From NCBI GenBank assembly GCA_039939375.1, contig JBDVJO010000005.1:433184-497183 (forward strand): 64,000 bases of DNA, in the 5' to 3' direction. Below, piece after piece: positions 18,201 through 27,200 of the stretch. The notes under the pieces are model-generated. The model was given only the letters and a program-made list of their open reading frames with translations, was not told the origin of the DNA and ran no database searches. Positions within the stretch are counted from its first letter, which is position 1; every line of letters starts with the position of its first letter. The position numbers were made by a program, and so were the translations under genes. This DNA is from Paracrocinitomix sp039939375 (GTDB lineage: Bacteria; Bacteroidota; Bacteroidia; Flavobacteriales_D; Crocinitomicaceae).

Positions 18201-19277
18201 TCCTGCCAAAGAGTTTTGGTAACATGAATCAGAAGCAATGCCATCAGGTGAATTCGTGAACCCTGTTATCGTAACATTAAAAAATGTATCAACCATTATG
18301 GCATTCGTCAATTCAAGACCAGATCCACCAAAATAAGTAGACCAGATTCTATTCCCAAATTGATCTGTTTTTAAGATGTAGGCATCAAAAAGTCCCCCAG
18401 CCAACGTATCTTGATGCACACCAGCGGTGGCCAAATTTGTTATTGACTGCGTATATCCGGTCATGTATACTTTTCCAATATTGTCCGTCATGACATCAGT
18501 TCCCGCATCAACCAAGGTATCGCCATAATAAGTTCCCCAAACTAGTGCCAATTCAGGATCAATAATCAAGGTTCTATTGTTTAACAATTCTGGGCTTTGA
18601 TACCCTACTATCATACTGCCTTCGGTCTTTTCAATAAGTGCGAAGTCAATATCAACGGGTTGATTGGATGCAGCGAACCAACTTTTAGGAATGCGCTCAA
18701 TTAAAACTTGATGTTCTAAATTCAATGTGATGTGCTCATCAAAATGAGCCTGTGTGAATCCTGAGTATTCTAACTGAATGTCGTTGATGTTTGCTCCTGG
18801 ATGCAATATAAAATCAAACTTAAAGGTCTGTTCTGCTGTTGTTGAAAAACGAATATCAATATTTGGGTAAATGTCTTGATACAAAATTGAACCGAAATGT
18901 TTTGTTTTGAAAGCGCTGTTATCGCTTAGACCGCTTGTGTAATAATTAATGTAATCTGACTGTTCTTTCTCAGGTAAAATAAGCGGAGTAGGATTCGCAT
19001 TTAAAAACTTAATATCCACACGTTGAAAAGCTCTTTTTCCACTTTCATTTCTAGCGTAAGTGTCATAAGAAAATCCTTCTTCTTTCAACTGTACACTTAA
19101 ATTTTCATTTAAAGGCAGAAGGTATTCAACTGCCGTATTCACTTTGCCAGTTTGATCTACAATTTGACCGTTATTTTCTATGAATTTAAATTGTTTATTC
19201 TTCGGTTTTTCCTGGGCAATGATGTTGCCAGCGCAAACCAAAAGAACAGAAAAAATTATTTGGGGTAAATTTTTCAT
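15282..19277 (-). CDS. SBBP-propeller, SprB-repeat surface protein with type B T9SS sorting domain
   Basis: The 1331-residue product has a signal peptide (ending GNIIAQ). An N-terminal DUF7948-like region follows (FIENNGQIVDQTGKVNTAVEY, about residues 32-240). Seven SBBP-type propeller blades come next (about 243-690), each starting W-x-TYxG (WGTYYGDTL, WSTYFGGSG and so on) and containing a GxT-S-xx-IA segment. Ig-like segments and about four SprB-like repeats follow (about 690-1150). The final domain is a gliding motility-associated C-terminal domain (FLPTIFSPNGDLLNDEW, VFNRWGERIF). It is probably exported by T9SS and surface attached. It forms an operon with the PorP/SprF gene. Confidence 0.9.
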   Translation of the reverse strand: MKNLPQIIFSVLLVCAGNIIAQEKPKNKQFKFIENNGQIVDQTGKVNTAVEYLLPLNENLSVQLKEEGFSYDTYARNESGKRAFQRVDIKFLNANPTPLILPEKEQSDYINYYTSGLSDNSAFKTKHFGSILYQDIYPNIDIRFSTTAEQTFKFDFILHPGANINDIQLEYSGFTQAHFDEHITLNLEHQVLIERIPKSWFAASNQPVDIDFALIEKTEGSMIVGYQSPELLNNRTLIIDPELALVWGTYYGDTLVDAGTDVMTDNIGKVYMTGYTQSITNLATAGVHQDTLAGGLFDAYILKTDQFGNRIWSTYFGGSGLELTNAIMVDTFFNVTITGFTNSPDGIASDSCYQNSLAGASDAFVAQFNSNGQRLWSTYFGGALDDSGAEIDTDYDGYVYVAGKTQSATNIALGVSHQSAIGGLTDGFLAKLDSFGFPVWSTYYGGADEDEAIAVAQEGNQIVISGTTSSLTNIASTGAHKENYSAEKDAFLACFNQDGARNWGTYYGDDELDKATDVEIYNTKIYMVGITNSENNIVTQNAHKSVIDSTDAFLVKFDTLGTRMWGTYFGGESYDEAIEIGVELDSNIYVFGNTFSATQIASYDNYDTTYAAESDGFIAKFHYSGYFMHATYYGGNEEDKILGGDVYGNTAVYVCGYTKSADSIAYNTNLQDTLAGLQDGFLTRFNTKISTQCSGVSGFPGIDTICQDTLNFIVADGALGQGANWVWYIDGCGVDGTQIHIGDTLTYMPPLGLFALFVRAESVNNATDCGGLVVWVEPKPTAEITVNDTLLCAGETLELTSGSADYYDWTGPNGFQSSDQTATLDTIQVADSGYYHLFIDNGYGCSANDSVQIAVLDVPNVSSVVAHTSCEGINDGSILATIDGLDPLTFNWLNYSADTLFIDSLFAGYYVLEVGDSNGCSVIDSIAVNNPISIIDTLITSPENCTAEDGTVQAAIVGNASDYNIQWQPNGANTALNDNLSAGWYTVTLTDSLGCSYVDSAEVDNQNLLQIDTLIATDESCYGAGDGTAEVFASGGLEAYQYHWNPDHTTAAISGLNQGYYVATVTDKNGCIRTDSIYINSNPEISITIDELVHTTCDEKNGAIQVTASGGSGDFTYLWDPTGSTDSYLIDLDAGNYLLVVTDSIGCTKDSTFYINPSVNPEVNISASESQIQVGESTSLEAIVNPAGNYTYNWTPSSDVSCATCQITDASPLIGTTFEVTVIDENGCTASDDIYIDVVRCQDFFLPTIFSPNGDLLNDEWNVMGDCIKSYSIEVFNRWGERIFVTTSQQNSWDGTYKGSKVENGSYVYQLELEYTDGEKVSQSGNVKVVK

Positions 19278-19607
19278 CTTTGGGATTTTAGGCTAATCTA
19301 GTTAAAAGGTATTGACGGAAAAAGCTCCAATGCAACCAATAAATAGATATTTATACAACTCAATAAACAACTAATTATTGTGAATTCGGGTCACCGACTG
19401 ATAAACTGTATTAACCATTGATTAAACTACAAGCGCCCCTTTTGCAAGGAGCGCTCATTCATGAAAAAAATCTACCAGTTTGCTATAATCTTAAACAATA
19501 TTCTGATGAGGCAAAATTAGCGGAGTTTTGAATGAATAATGTTAAGGGATTGTTGTTATACTTTAAAATAATTAAATCAGCTGACAAAACGTATCTTTGC
19601 ATAGAAG
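19278..19607. other. 330-base divergent intergenic region with one hairpin
   Basis: This region separates the 1331-residue surface protein gene (leftward) from the helicase gene (rightward). It holds a hairpin at 19432-19455 (AGCGC pairing with GCGCT, an inner CCTT/AAGG stem), not followed by a T-run on either strand, and the helicase -7 box at 19592-19599. I see no gene or RNA gene here. The hairpin could be an operator, which is speculation. Confidence 0.5.
19592..19599 (+). promoter_or_regulatory. -7 box (TATCTTTG) of the DEAD-box helicase gene
   Basis: TATCTTTG matches TAnnTTTG and ends 8 bases before the ATG at 19608. Confidence 0.45.
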
Positions 19608-20852
19608 ATGAAATTTGAAGATTATAGAATTAGCGATCAACTGAAAGAGAATTTGGCGCGTTTAGAATTCAAGCGCCCAACAGATATTCAGTTTAAATGT
19701 ATACCTCACATTCAAAAGGGTGAGGACCTATTGGCCATAGCGCAAACTGGAACAGGTAAAACTGCTGCATTTGCTATTCCTTTAATCGATAAAGTTCAAC
19801 AAGCCAATAGAAAATCAAAACGAGCAGGTGTTAAGGCGATAATTATGGTGCCAACACGAGAATTGGCCGTTCAGATTACAGAAGTATTTCACCAACTAGG
19901 TAAAAACACGAAAGTAAGAACTCAAGTCATTTACGGAGGGGTTGAGCAGGATGGTCAAATAGATGCTCTAATTCAAGGAGTTGATATTGTTGTAACCACA
20001 CCAGGAAGAATGTTTGATTTGGCGAGTCAAGGATTTTTGAAATTGAATCATATAGAAACTTTAGTTTTAGATGAAGCTGACCACATGCTTGATTTAGGGT
20101 TTTATAAAGATATAGAAGACCTGATAAAATATTTACCTAAGAATAGACAAACACTTTTCTTTTCAGCGACAATCGATAAGAAAATAAAGAAATTAGCCTA
20201 TTCATTGGTTAGAAATGCCATCAGAATTCAAATTTCACCGAAAGATCCAGTCTCAAAAAATGTAACACATGCAGTTGCCTTCATTGAAATGGATGACAAA
20301 CGATTTTTTCTTGAACGGCTAGTTAAAGAAAACGAAGATTTAAAATTTTTAGTTTTTGTAAGAACCAGAGTTAGAGCTGAACGTGTAAAGGCCGCTATGG
20401 AAAGGGTTAGCATTATCTCAGACACGATTCATGGAGGAAACGAACAAGAACACCGCGAAGCCGTTTTAGATAAATTTAAATCCGGAAAATTATCAATACT
20501 TATTGCAACAGATGTCACTGCTAGGGGAATCGATATTCCGAATATTGATTTTGTGATCAATTATGATTTGCCTGAGTTACCAGAGAACTATGTTCACAGA
20601 GTTGGACGAACAGGAAGAGGCAAAGCAAAAGGTAGGGCATTAGCATTTTGCAGTAAGCAAGAAAAAGAATTACTAACGGCCATAGAAAATTATATTTCGG
20701 TTCCGGTTGAAGTGGCAAGTATAGATAAAGGGGAGTATCAAGAAACAATAATGGTAACTGATACTGGAGACCATGATTGGCAGGCTTTGATTGAACGGGA
20801 TGAAGCCTCAAAAAAGCTCAAACGAAAGAAAAAAAGTAAAAAGAAAAAGTAA
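19608..20852 (+). CDS. DEAD-box RNA helicase (RhlE-like)
   Basis: The 414-residue product carries all core motifs: Q motif region (FKRPTDIQ), motif I AQTGTGKT (45-52), PTRELA (82-87), TPGR (131-134), DEAD (155-158), SAT (186-188), ARGID (305-309) and HRVGRTGR (330-337). A lysine-rich tail (KKLKRKKKSKKKK) probably binds RNA. Such helicases unwind structured RNA in ribosome assembly, mRNA decay or cold adaptation. RhlE is the closest subgroup by length and layout, but the exact ortholog is not certain. The gene is single, with its own -7 box and terminator. Confidence 0.92.
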   Translation: MKFEDYRISDQLKENLARLEFKRPTDIQFKCIPHIQKGEDLLAIAQTGTGKTAAFAIPLIDKVQQANRKSKRAGVKAIIMVPTRELAVQITEVFHQLGKNTKVRTQVIYGGVEQDGQIDALIQGVDIVVTTPGRMFDLASQGFLKLNHIETLVLDEADHMLDLGFYKDIEDLIKYLPKNRQTLFFSATIDKKIKKLAYSLVRNAIRIQISPKDPVSKNVTHAVAFIEMDDKRFFLERLVKENEDLKFLVFVRTRVRAERVKAAMERVSIISDTIHGGNEQEHREAVLDKFKSGKLSILIATDVTARGIDIPNIDFVINYDLPELPENYVHRVGRTGRGKAKGRALAFCSKQEKELLTAIENYISVPVEVASIDKGEYQETIMVTDTGDHDWQALIERDEASKKLKRKKKSKKKK

Positions 20853-20856
20853 AAAA

Positions 20857-20882
20857 GGAGACCAATGTGGTCTCCGTTTTTT
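20857..20882. terminator. Bidirectional terminator
   Basis: GGAGACC (20857-20863) and GGTCTCC (20869-20875) form a 7-bp stem with a 5-base loop. T6 follows on the plus strand (after one G) and T6 on the minus strand. It ends both the helicase gene and the convergent gene at 20881. Confidence 0.75.
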
Positions 20883-22086
20883 AGTTATTTGCCATCATTC
20901 CTTTTTGATAACAGAGATAGCTATTTTCATTTGCTAGAACCTGAATTTTAATATCACTCAAATCCATCAAGATAACCGAAAGCATAGTTTCTTGCATTTC
21001 AAGAATTGAAATATCTATTGTTCTAAGCATTCCGGCATCATTCAATTTCTGAATTTTTTTGTTGTATTTTTCAACAGATTGAACCAGAAAATCGTATGAA
21101 TTTTCGCCTTTTTTATTTGCAAAATGCTTACGTACAATAGCCACATCATTCGGGTGTTTCAGTTCACTCATTTTCATAGAAAGTGCCTTTTCCTGACTGA
21201 TGTTTTCTGATTTAGAAATTAAATTAGCTTTTATGTTATCAATGACCTGGTTCATTTCTGAGGTAATCAACTTGATTTGATCCACTTTTTCATTTTTCAC
21301 ACGTTGTTCGTCATTGAATAAAACTTCATTTGACCCTTCAATTTTATTGATATTCTCGGTCTGAAAATCAGCTGTAGAATATACACTTCTTTCAATGTGA
21401 TTATTCCCTTTGGTATTAATCAAACCAAAAATCAACCCAGCGCCCGCAACCATAAATGTTGTATGAACAACCGCGTTAAATTTTGTGTCCGGATTTTTAA
21501 ATCTTGTAATAAAATAGACCGGAACAAAGATAAATGTGAAGAGCAAAAGGCATCCTATTATTATAATGTTCGCTCCTGGCCAGTGAAATATTTTAAATAA
21601 AATTCCAATGGTTAAGATCATGCCTTGCACAAACCCAAAAGTCATTAGTAATCTGGATGACTTTTCTTTTTCATCTCTATATTTCATGACAATGTTGAGC
21701 GGAATAAATACCAGCCCAAAAAAGCTGAGGGCTAGTAGCAATAGTATACCTGCACCAGGCCAATGCTGAAATTTAAAAAATGACCCAATAAGGCATAAGA
21801 ATACGGTAATTCCTGCTGATATTTTTAATGTACGTCTCATAGCGTAGTAATATTTAAATGTTATTAACTCCCTTGTTTCTTCCTCAATTTCTCTAAGCTC
21901 GTGCTTATAAAATCGGACAATAGTATCCTTATAGAACTTCGTAAAGTCCATCTCATTTGTCATCTCATTCTCAATAATACAGCAGACGTGATCCAAGATA
22001 TTCAACCTGACGTCCTCAGTTTCAATGCCTTTTTTCGCTATATCATCAAGAATAAAATCAACCTGTTTATCAGATATCTTATACAT
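20881..22086 (-). CDS. PadR-coupled membrane protein with HAAS-like N-terminus and two GldL-type FKxxHWPGA motifs
   Basis: The 401-residue product has a soluble, helical N-terminus (1-85; LDHVCCIIENEM resembles HAAS/DUF1700-like domains that pair with PadR regulators). About five membrane segments follow (roughly 88-103, 111-134, 146-164, 172-193, 207-223), then a coiled-coil-like C-terminal region. The segments contain two copies of FKxxHWPGA, at 104-112 and 164-172, exactly 60 residues apart. This motif is typical of GldL, the membrane motor subunit of gliding/T9SS, and of GldL-related proteins. It overlaps the padR stop by eight bases, so the two are co-expressed. A sensor or membrane-signal role is inference. 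Confidence 0.75.
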   Translation of the reverse strand: MYKISDKQVDFILDDIAKKGIETEDVRLNILDHVCCIIENEMTNEMDFTKFYKDTIVRFYKHELREIEEETRELITFKYYYAMRRTLKISAGITVFLCLIGSFFKFQHWPGAGILLLLALSFFGLVFIPLNIVMKYRDEKEKSSRLLMTFGFVQGMILTIGILFKIFHWPGANIIIIGCLLLFTFIFVPVYFITRFKNPDTKFNAVVHTTFMVAGAGLIFGLINTKGNNHIERSVYSTADFQTENINKIEGSNEVLFNDEQRVKNEKVDQIKLITSEMNQVIDNIKANLISKSENISQEKALSMKMSELKHPNDVAIVRKHFANKKGENSYDFLVQSVEKYNKKIQKLNDAGMLRTIDISILEMQETMLSVILMDLSDIKIQVLANENSYLCYQKGMMANN

Positions 22087-22423
22087 TTTGCACAGATGAA
22101 TCTAAATCCAACAAAAAACGTATGGTTTTCATGAAATCGGCTAGTTCATTCACTCTTTCTTTGGTGGTGTTCAAACCCTGATCAGTGAGCCGATAATACT
22201 TGCGAACGCGTTTCCCAATATATACCTTCTCGGTAGTCACATCACCATGTTTTTCAAGTGCATGTAAAGTTGGATAAAGTGCTCCTTCAGTTATTTGAAT
22301 TTTCTGAGCTGTTAAATCCTTTACCTTTTGCGTGATCTCATAACCATACATTTTATCATTGTCTTTTAACAAGTTTAAAACGATTGTTTTTAATGTTCCT
22401 TTTATTAGTTCTGATGAATACAT
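22079..22423 (-). CDS. PadR family transcriptional regulator
   Basis: The 114-residue product (MYSSELIKGTLKTIVLNLL) is a winged-helix PadR regulator: helix-turn-helix near residues 20-45 (YGYEITQKVKDL), wing region KVYIGKRVRKYYRLT, and a C-terminal dimerisation helix. ATG 22423 is chosen because a -7 box (22428-22435) lies just upstream, which excludes the in-frame ATG at 22438. The mRNA would be leaderless. The gene overlaps the membrane protein gene and probably represses its own operon through the inverted repeats upstream. Confidence 0.88.
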   Translation of the reverse strand: MYSSELIKGTLKTIVLNLLKDNDKMYGYEITQKVKDLTAQKIQITEGALYPTLHALEKHGDVTTEKVYIGKRVRKYYRLTDQGLNTTKERVNELADFMKTIRFLLDLDSSVQNV

Positions 22424-22427
22424 AATA

Positions 22428-22435
22428 CAAATATA
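22428..22435 (-). promoter_or_regulatory. -7 box (TATATTTG) of the padR operon
   Basis: On the minus strand TATATTTG matches TAnnTTTG, ending four bases before the ATG at 22423. It overlaps the first inverted repeat at 22433-22453. Confidence 0.5.
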
Positions 22436-22453
22436 CATTAGTTTCTTATGTAT
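22433..22453. promoter_or_regulatory. Candidate PadR operator 1
   Basis: ATACAT (22433-22438) and ATGTAT (22448-22453) are perfect inverted half-sites separated by nine bases, overlapping the -7 box. A further ATACAT half-site lies at 22418-22423 over the start codon. PadR-family operators use ATGT/ACAT-type half-sites, so autorepression is plausible. Confidence 0.45.
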
Positions 22454-22465
22454 AGCAAGTTTAAT

Positions 22466-22486
22466 ACCTAAGAAAATTATGTATTA
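22466..22486. promoter_or_regulatory. Candidate PadR operator 2
   Basis: ATACCT (22466-22471) and ATGTAT (22481-22486) repeat the first site with one mismatch and the same nine-base spacer. The centre is 33 bases (about three helical turns) from operator 1, which would put two dimers on the same face of the DNA. Confidence 0.4.
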
Positions 22487-22653
22487 AATGTATTTAATTG
22501 ATTTACAGTTATTTATTGTTGTATTTTTTTCATGTAAAATTTAAAGCCAAAAAAAGATTTAACAATTTCTTTACTCAATTTAATGTTTTGATAGTTAAAT
22601 AGAAGCATTCAAATAATGCTTGAAGATTACTTTAGACTTATAATATTGATGAT

Positions 22654-24231
22654 ATGATAGTAGGTCCAATTCTTAAAGGTGCATCACAAATGGCGCACAA
22701 GCAAAGTATCAAAAAAAAGGAACGCCAACAAGACGTTTTGCAGATTCAAACTAAGGTATTACGAGAGCTCTTATATCACAGTGCTATTACTGAGTTTGGT
22801 ATCGATTATAAATTTTCTGACATCCTAAAATCAGCCAATACAGTTGAGTCTTTTAGTGAGAAAGTTCCTATTTTTCAATACGATTTTATGCATAAAAAGT
22901 ATTGGCATAAATCGTTGAGTGGTGTTCCAGATGTATCATGGCCTGGAAGAATTCAAAATTTTGCCTTGACTTCAGGAACGACAAATTCTGCCAGTAAAAA
23001 AATCCCTGTCTCCAATCAAATGATTAAAAGTATTCGCAAGAATTGTCTAAATCAAATCAACTCATTAAGCGAACTTAAGTTACCAGCTTCGTTTTACGAA
23101 AAAGATGTGCTTTGTGTCGGTGGAAGCACAGACTTGGCTCAAGTGAATTCACAATTTGAAGGCGATTTATCTGGCATTCTTACCGGTAAGGTACCTTCAT
23201 GGTTAAATCCATTTACAAAACCTTCTAAAAAAATCAGAGCAATCAACGATTGGGATGAAAAATTAGAACGAATTGTTGACATGGCACCTAAATGGGATGT
23301 TGGAATTATCTGCGGGGTTCCTTCCTGGGTGCAAATATTAATTAACAAGATTCTTGAACGATACAAGCTTCAATCCATATTTGAAATATGGCCAAATATC
23401 AGGATTTATATTCACGGTGGTGTTGCTTTTCAACCATATTTAAATTCATTTAACCAGCTTTTTAAAGAGCATGTCATTTATCTGGATACTTATTTAGCAT
23501 CAGAGGGCTTTATAGGCTTTCAAGGTGCAACAAGTACTCAGCTGCAATTACAAATTAACAATGGTATTTACTTTGAATTTATGCCTTTTGACGAACGTAA
23601 TTTTGATTCAGACGGCAATTTAAAAGAGTTTAACAAGGCGTTGAACATCAGTGAAATTGAAGAAGGCGTTGATTATGCAATTTTAATAACCACCAACAGT
23701 GGCGCTTTCAGGTATTTAATTGGCGACACCATTAAGTTTACAGATGTTGAAAGTCTATCCTTCAAAATTACCGGTCGTACAAAACATTTTTTGAGTTTAT
23801 GTGGAGAGCACTTATCAGTTGATAATATGACTGATGCTATTTCTCAGTTGAGTTATGAGCAAAACATTTCAATTGATGAGTTTGCTGTAATTGGAGGTGT
23901 CAATGAGTCTGGTAATTTTTATCATAAATGGTTTATTGCATCAGATCATCCAATAAATGCTGTCAACTTTAAATATGCGCTTGACGAACGTTTAGCGGAT
24001 TTAAATGAAGACTATAAAGTCGAGCGACAATTCGCATTGAATCAGATGGATATTGAAATATTGCCGCCAAAAGTATTCTATGATTTCTTAAAAGTCATAG
24101 ATAAATATGGTTCACAACATAAATTTCCGAGAATTCTTAAAGGAAAATTGGCTGAAGATTGGAAAAATTATATTGCAATAATTGAAGAACAAAATGCCAA
24201 AACAATGGTTAATTGGCAAAATGGGAACTAA
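22654..24231 (+). CDS. GH3 family acyl-adenylating protein (bacterial GH3)
   Basis: The 525-residue product matches the GH3 branch of the ANL adenylate-forming superfamily common in Bacteroidota: an N-terminal KK.RQQDVLQIQTKVLRELL helix, the phosphate-binding loop FALTSGTTNSASKKIPV, a central LDTYLASEGFIGFQ motif (acyl-adenylate site) and ITGRTKHFLSLCGEHLS near the hinge. Plant GH3 proteins conjugate acyl acids to amino acids; the bacterial substrate is unknown. Start ATG 22654 is the most upstream; another in-frame Met lies 12 codons later. The gene is monocistronic with a strong terminator. Confidence 0.85.
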   Translation: MIVGPILKGASQMAHKQSIKKKERQQDVLQIQTKVLRELLYHSAITEFGIDYKFSDILKSANTVESFSEKVPIFQYDFMHKKYWHKSLSGVPDVSWPGRIQNFALTSGTTNSASKKIPVSNQMIKSIRKNCLNQINSLSELKLPASFYEKDVLCVGGSTDLAQVNSQFEGDLSGILTGKVPSWLNPFTKPSKKIRAINDWDEKLERIVDMAPKWDVGIICGVPSWVQILINKILERYKLQSIFEIWPNIRIYIHGGVAFQPYLNSFNQLFKEHVIYLDTYLASEGFIGFQGATSTQLQLQINNGIYFEFMPFDERNFDSDGNLKEFNKALNISEIEEGVDYAILITTNSGAFRYLIGDTIKFTDVESLSFKITGRTKHFLSLCGEHLSVDNMTDAISQLSYEQNISIDEFAVIGGVNESGNFYHKWFIASDHPINAVNFKYALDERLADLNEDYKVERQFALNQMDIEILPPKVFYDFLKVIDKYGSQHKFPRILKGKLAEDWKNYIAIIEEQNAKTMVNWQNGN

Positions 24232-24232
24232 T

Positions 24233-24262
24233 AAAAAAGGGGAGCTTTTACTCCCCTTTTTT
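24233..24262. terminator. Bidirectional terminator
   Basis: GGGGAG (24239-24244) and CTCCCC (24251-24256) form the stem, with A6 before and T6 after, so it can terminate both the GH3 gene and the convergent 24267 gene. Confidence 0.75.
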
Positions 24263-24266
24263 ATTT

Positions 24267-27200
24267 CTATTTTAATACCGTTACGTGTCCTCTATGGTGA
24301 TGTCGTTTATCAGTCATAGTTTCTCCAAAGTCTATTTGCCAGATATAAGCACCATCATCTACTAAGCCGCTTGTACCATAATGGCCGGTCCATCCGTAAT
24401 CCACATTATATGATTCAAATACAATTTCTCCCCAACGATTAAATATCGTTAAGTGGTAGTCATAGATGTCTAGTCCAGATGAAAATACAGGCAAGAATTC
24501 ATTATTGACATCATTTCCATCAGGTGTAAAGATATTTGGCACGAAGAAAACTAATTGATCTTGAACGTGTATAATTACTGTGGCTTGGTCAACACAACCA
24601 TAACTTTCAGCTAATAAGGTCACTGTATAAGATTGATCTCCAATTTCAGGGAAAGCATGCGTTGGATGCTCTTCATTTGACATTGGACTATTATCTCCAA
24701 AACTCCATGTGTAGTTCTGTGCGAATAATGAATTATTGGTAAAGTTTACTTGGGTATTTAAGACATCAAGTTCTCCCGGGTCATAACTGAAAGCAGCAAC
24801 CGGCTCAGGTATCACATCAATATAATCATAATACGTTTCTGAAGAGGTACAACCTTCTGCCGAAGTTACCGTCAATGTCACATCATATAACCCAGCATTT
24901 TGATAGGTGTTTGCCACCAACGCACATCCTGTTCCAGTAGTTCCGTCTCCAAAATCCCAAACGCAATTAAACTGTTCAGTTGACATATTTGTAAAGTTCA
25001 CGGTATGATCTGAACAGCCCACTAATTCATCTCCTTCAAATGCTATTACTGGATTAGAGTTAACCATAATATTTACCTGATCTGTCGCAACACATTCTCC
25101 TGCACATTGACTTGCTGTTACGGTATACGTGCTCGTACCTAAAGGAGGACTAAAGACAACACCATCATTCGCACCATTATCCCAAGTTATGGAAGCTGCA
25201 TCTGGATTTATAGCTGTAACTGATACCATTGTCCCTTCACAAACACTTTGATCTAACCCCGCATCTATTATAGGCGTCATTACGTCAATTATAATTTGTT
25301 GAGTTACTGTGATTGCATTACCACAAGCGTCCGTCACAGAGTATGTTCTAGTAATCACCTCACCGTTACAAGAATTCCCATCTGATAAATCAGAAACAAA
25401 AGCAACTTGCGGAACTGAACAGTTATCTGATGCATCCGTCACCACTGCAGGATCTGGAACAGGGACCATAGAAGCACAACTCACATTGATAGGTGCCGGG
25501 TTTGAGGCTGTTGGGTACGTTTGATCGTCCACCGTAATTGTCTGAGTTACATTGATTGTATTACCGCAATCGTCCGTAACTGAATAAGTTCTTGTAATTA
25601 CTTCTGGACATGTATTTCCGTCTGAAACATCTGATACAAATGCAACCACTGGAGCAGCCGTACAGTTATCTGCTTCATCTGTAACTACAGTCACATCAGG
25701 AACAGGTAGGTCTGCGACACATTCAACACCAATTGGCGCCGGATTTGAAGCAGTAGGATTCTGTGTGTCATTAACCGTGATTGCTTGCGTAACATTAATG
25801 GTGTTTCCACAATCATCAGTCACTGAATAAGTTCTAGTAATTACTTCAGGACATGTGTTACCATCTGATACATCTGATACAAATGCAACTACTAGAGCCG
25901 CAGTACAGTTATCAGCTTCATCCGTTACAACGGTAACATCTGGTGTTGGGACATCTCCAATACATTGCACAGCTACAGGAGCCGGATTTGAAGCTGTAGG
26001 GTTTTGTGTGTCGTCTACTGTAATTAATTGAATCACATCTGTTATGTTTCCACAAGCATCAGTAATTCTGTACGTTCTTGTAATTACTTCAGGGCAGGTA
26101 TTCCCATCCGAAACATCTGACAAATGAGTTACAACAGGAACACCATTGTTATCCGCCTCATCAACAATTAAAGCTGGGTCGGCAGCCGGAACATCTCCGA
26201 TACATTCAACTGTAATATCTCCAGGTGCAGTTCCTGTTGGTGGAAGTGGATCAGAAATAATAATGTTTTGTGTGACTAATATCTGATTCCCACAATCATC
26301 AGTCACAGAGTAAGTTCTTGTAATGGTCTCTGGACAAGGATTATTATCAGAAATATCAGAAACAAATGCAACTGTCGGCGCAGCCGTGCAGTTATCCGCC
26401 TCATCAACTACAACCGTAACATCTGGAGCAGGTGCAACACCTCCAGCTTGGTTGATGTCTGCAGGATTTGAAGCTGTTGGATTGGTTGTATCATCAACAG
26501 TTATTGTCTGAGCTACATTAATAGTATTTCCACAATCATCAGTAATTGAAAAGGTTCTCGTGATTATTTCTGGACATGTATTTCCGTCTGATACATCCGA
26601 AACAAATGCTACTACTGGAGCTGATGTACAGTTATCAGCTTCATCCGTCACCACGTTGACATCTGGGACCGGCACATCACCAATACATTCAACATTTATT
26701 GGTGTTGGATTAGAAGCAGTAGGGTTTTGTGTGTCTTGAACCGTAATCAATTGAACAACATCTGTCACATTACCGCAAGGATCCGTGATTCTGTAAGTTC
26801 TAGATATTACTTCAGGACATGTATTGCCATCAGAAATATCAGATAAATGGGTCACTATAGGTACTCCGTTATTATCCGCTTCATCTGTAACAAGTGCTGG
26901 ATCAGCAGCTGGGACATCACCAATACACTCAACAGTAATATCTGCTGGAGCCGTTCCTGTAGGCGGAAAAGGATCACCTATTAAAATCAATTGAATCACA
27001 TTAATTGCATTTCCACAAGCATCTGTCACCGAATAAGTTCGGGTAATAGTCTCTGGGCAATTTCCACCATCTGAAACATCTGAAACAAACGCAACAGTTG
27101 GTACTCCACAATTGTCTGCTTCATCAGTTACTACAGTAACATCAGGAGGAGGTGCTGTTCCTCCAGCCACATTCATATCAGGAGGATTTGAAGCAGTAGG

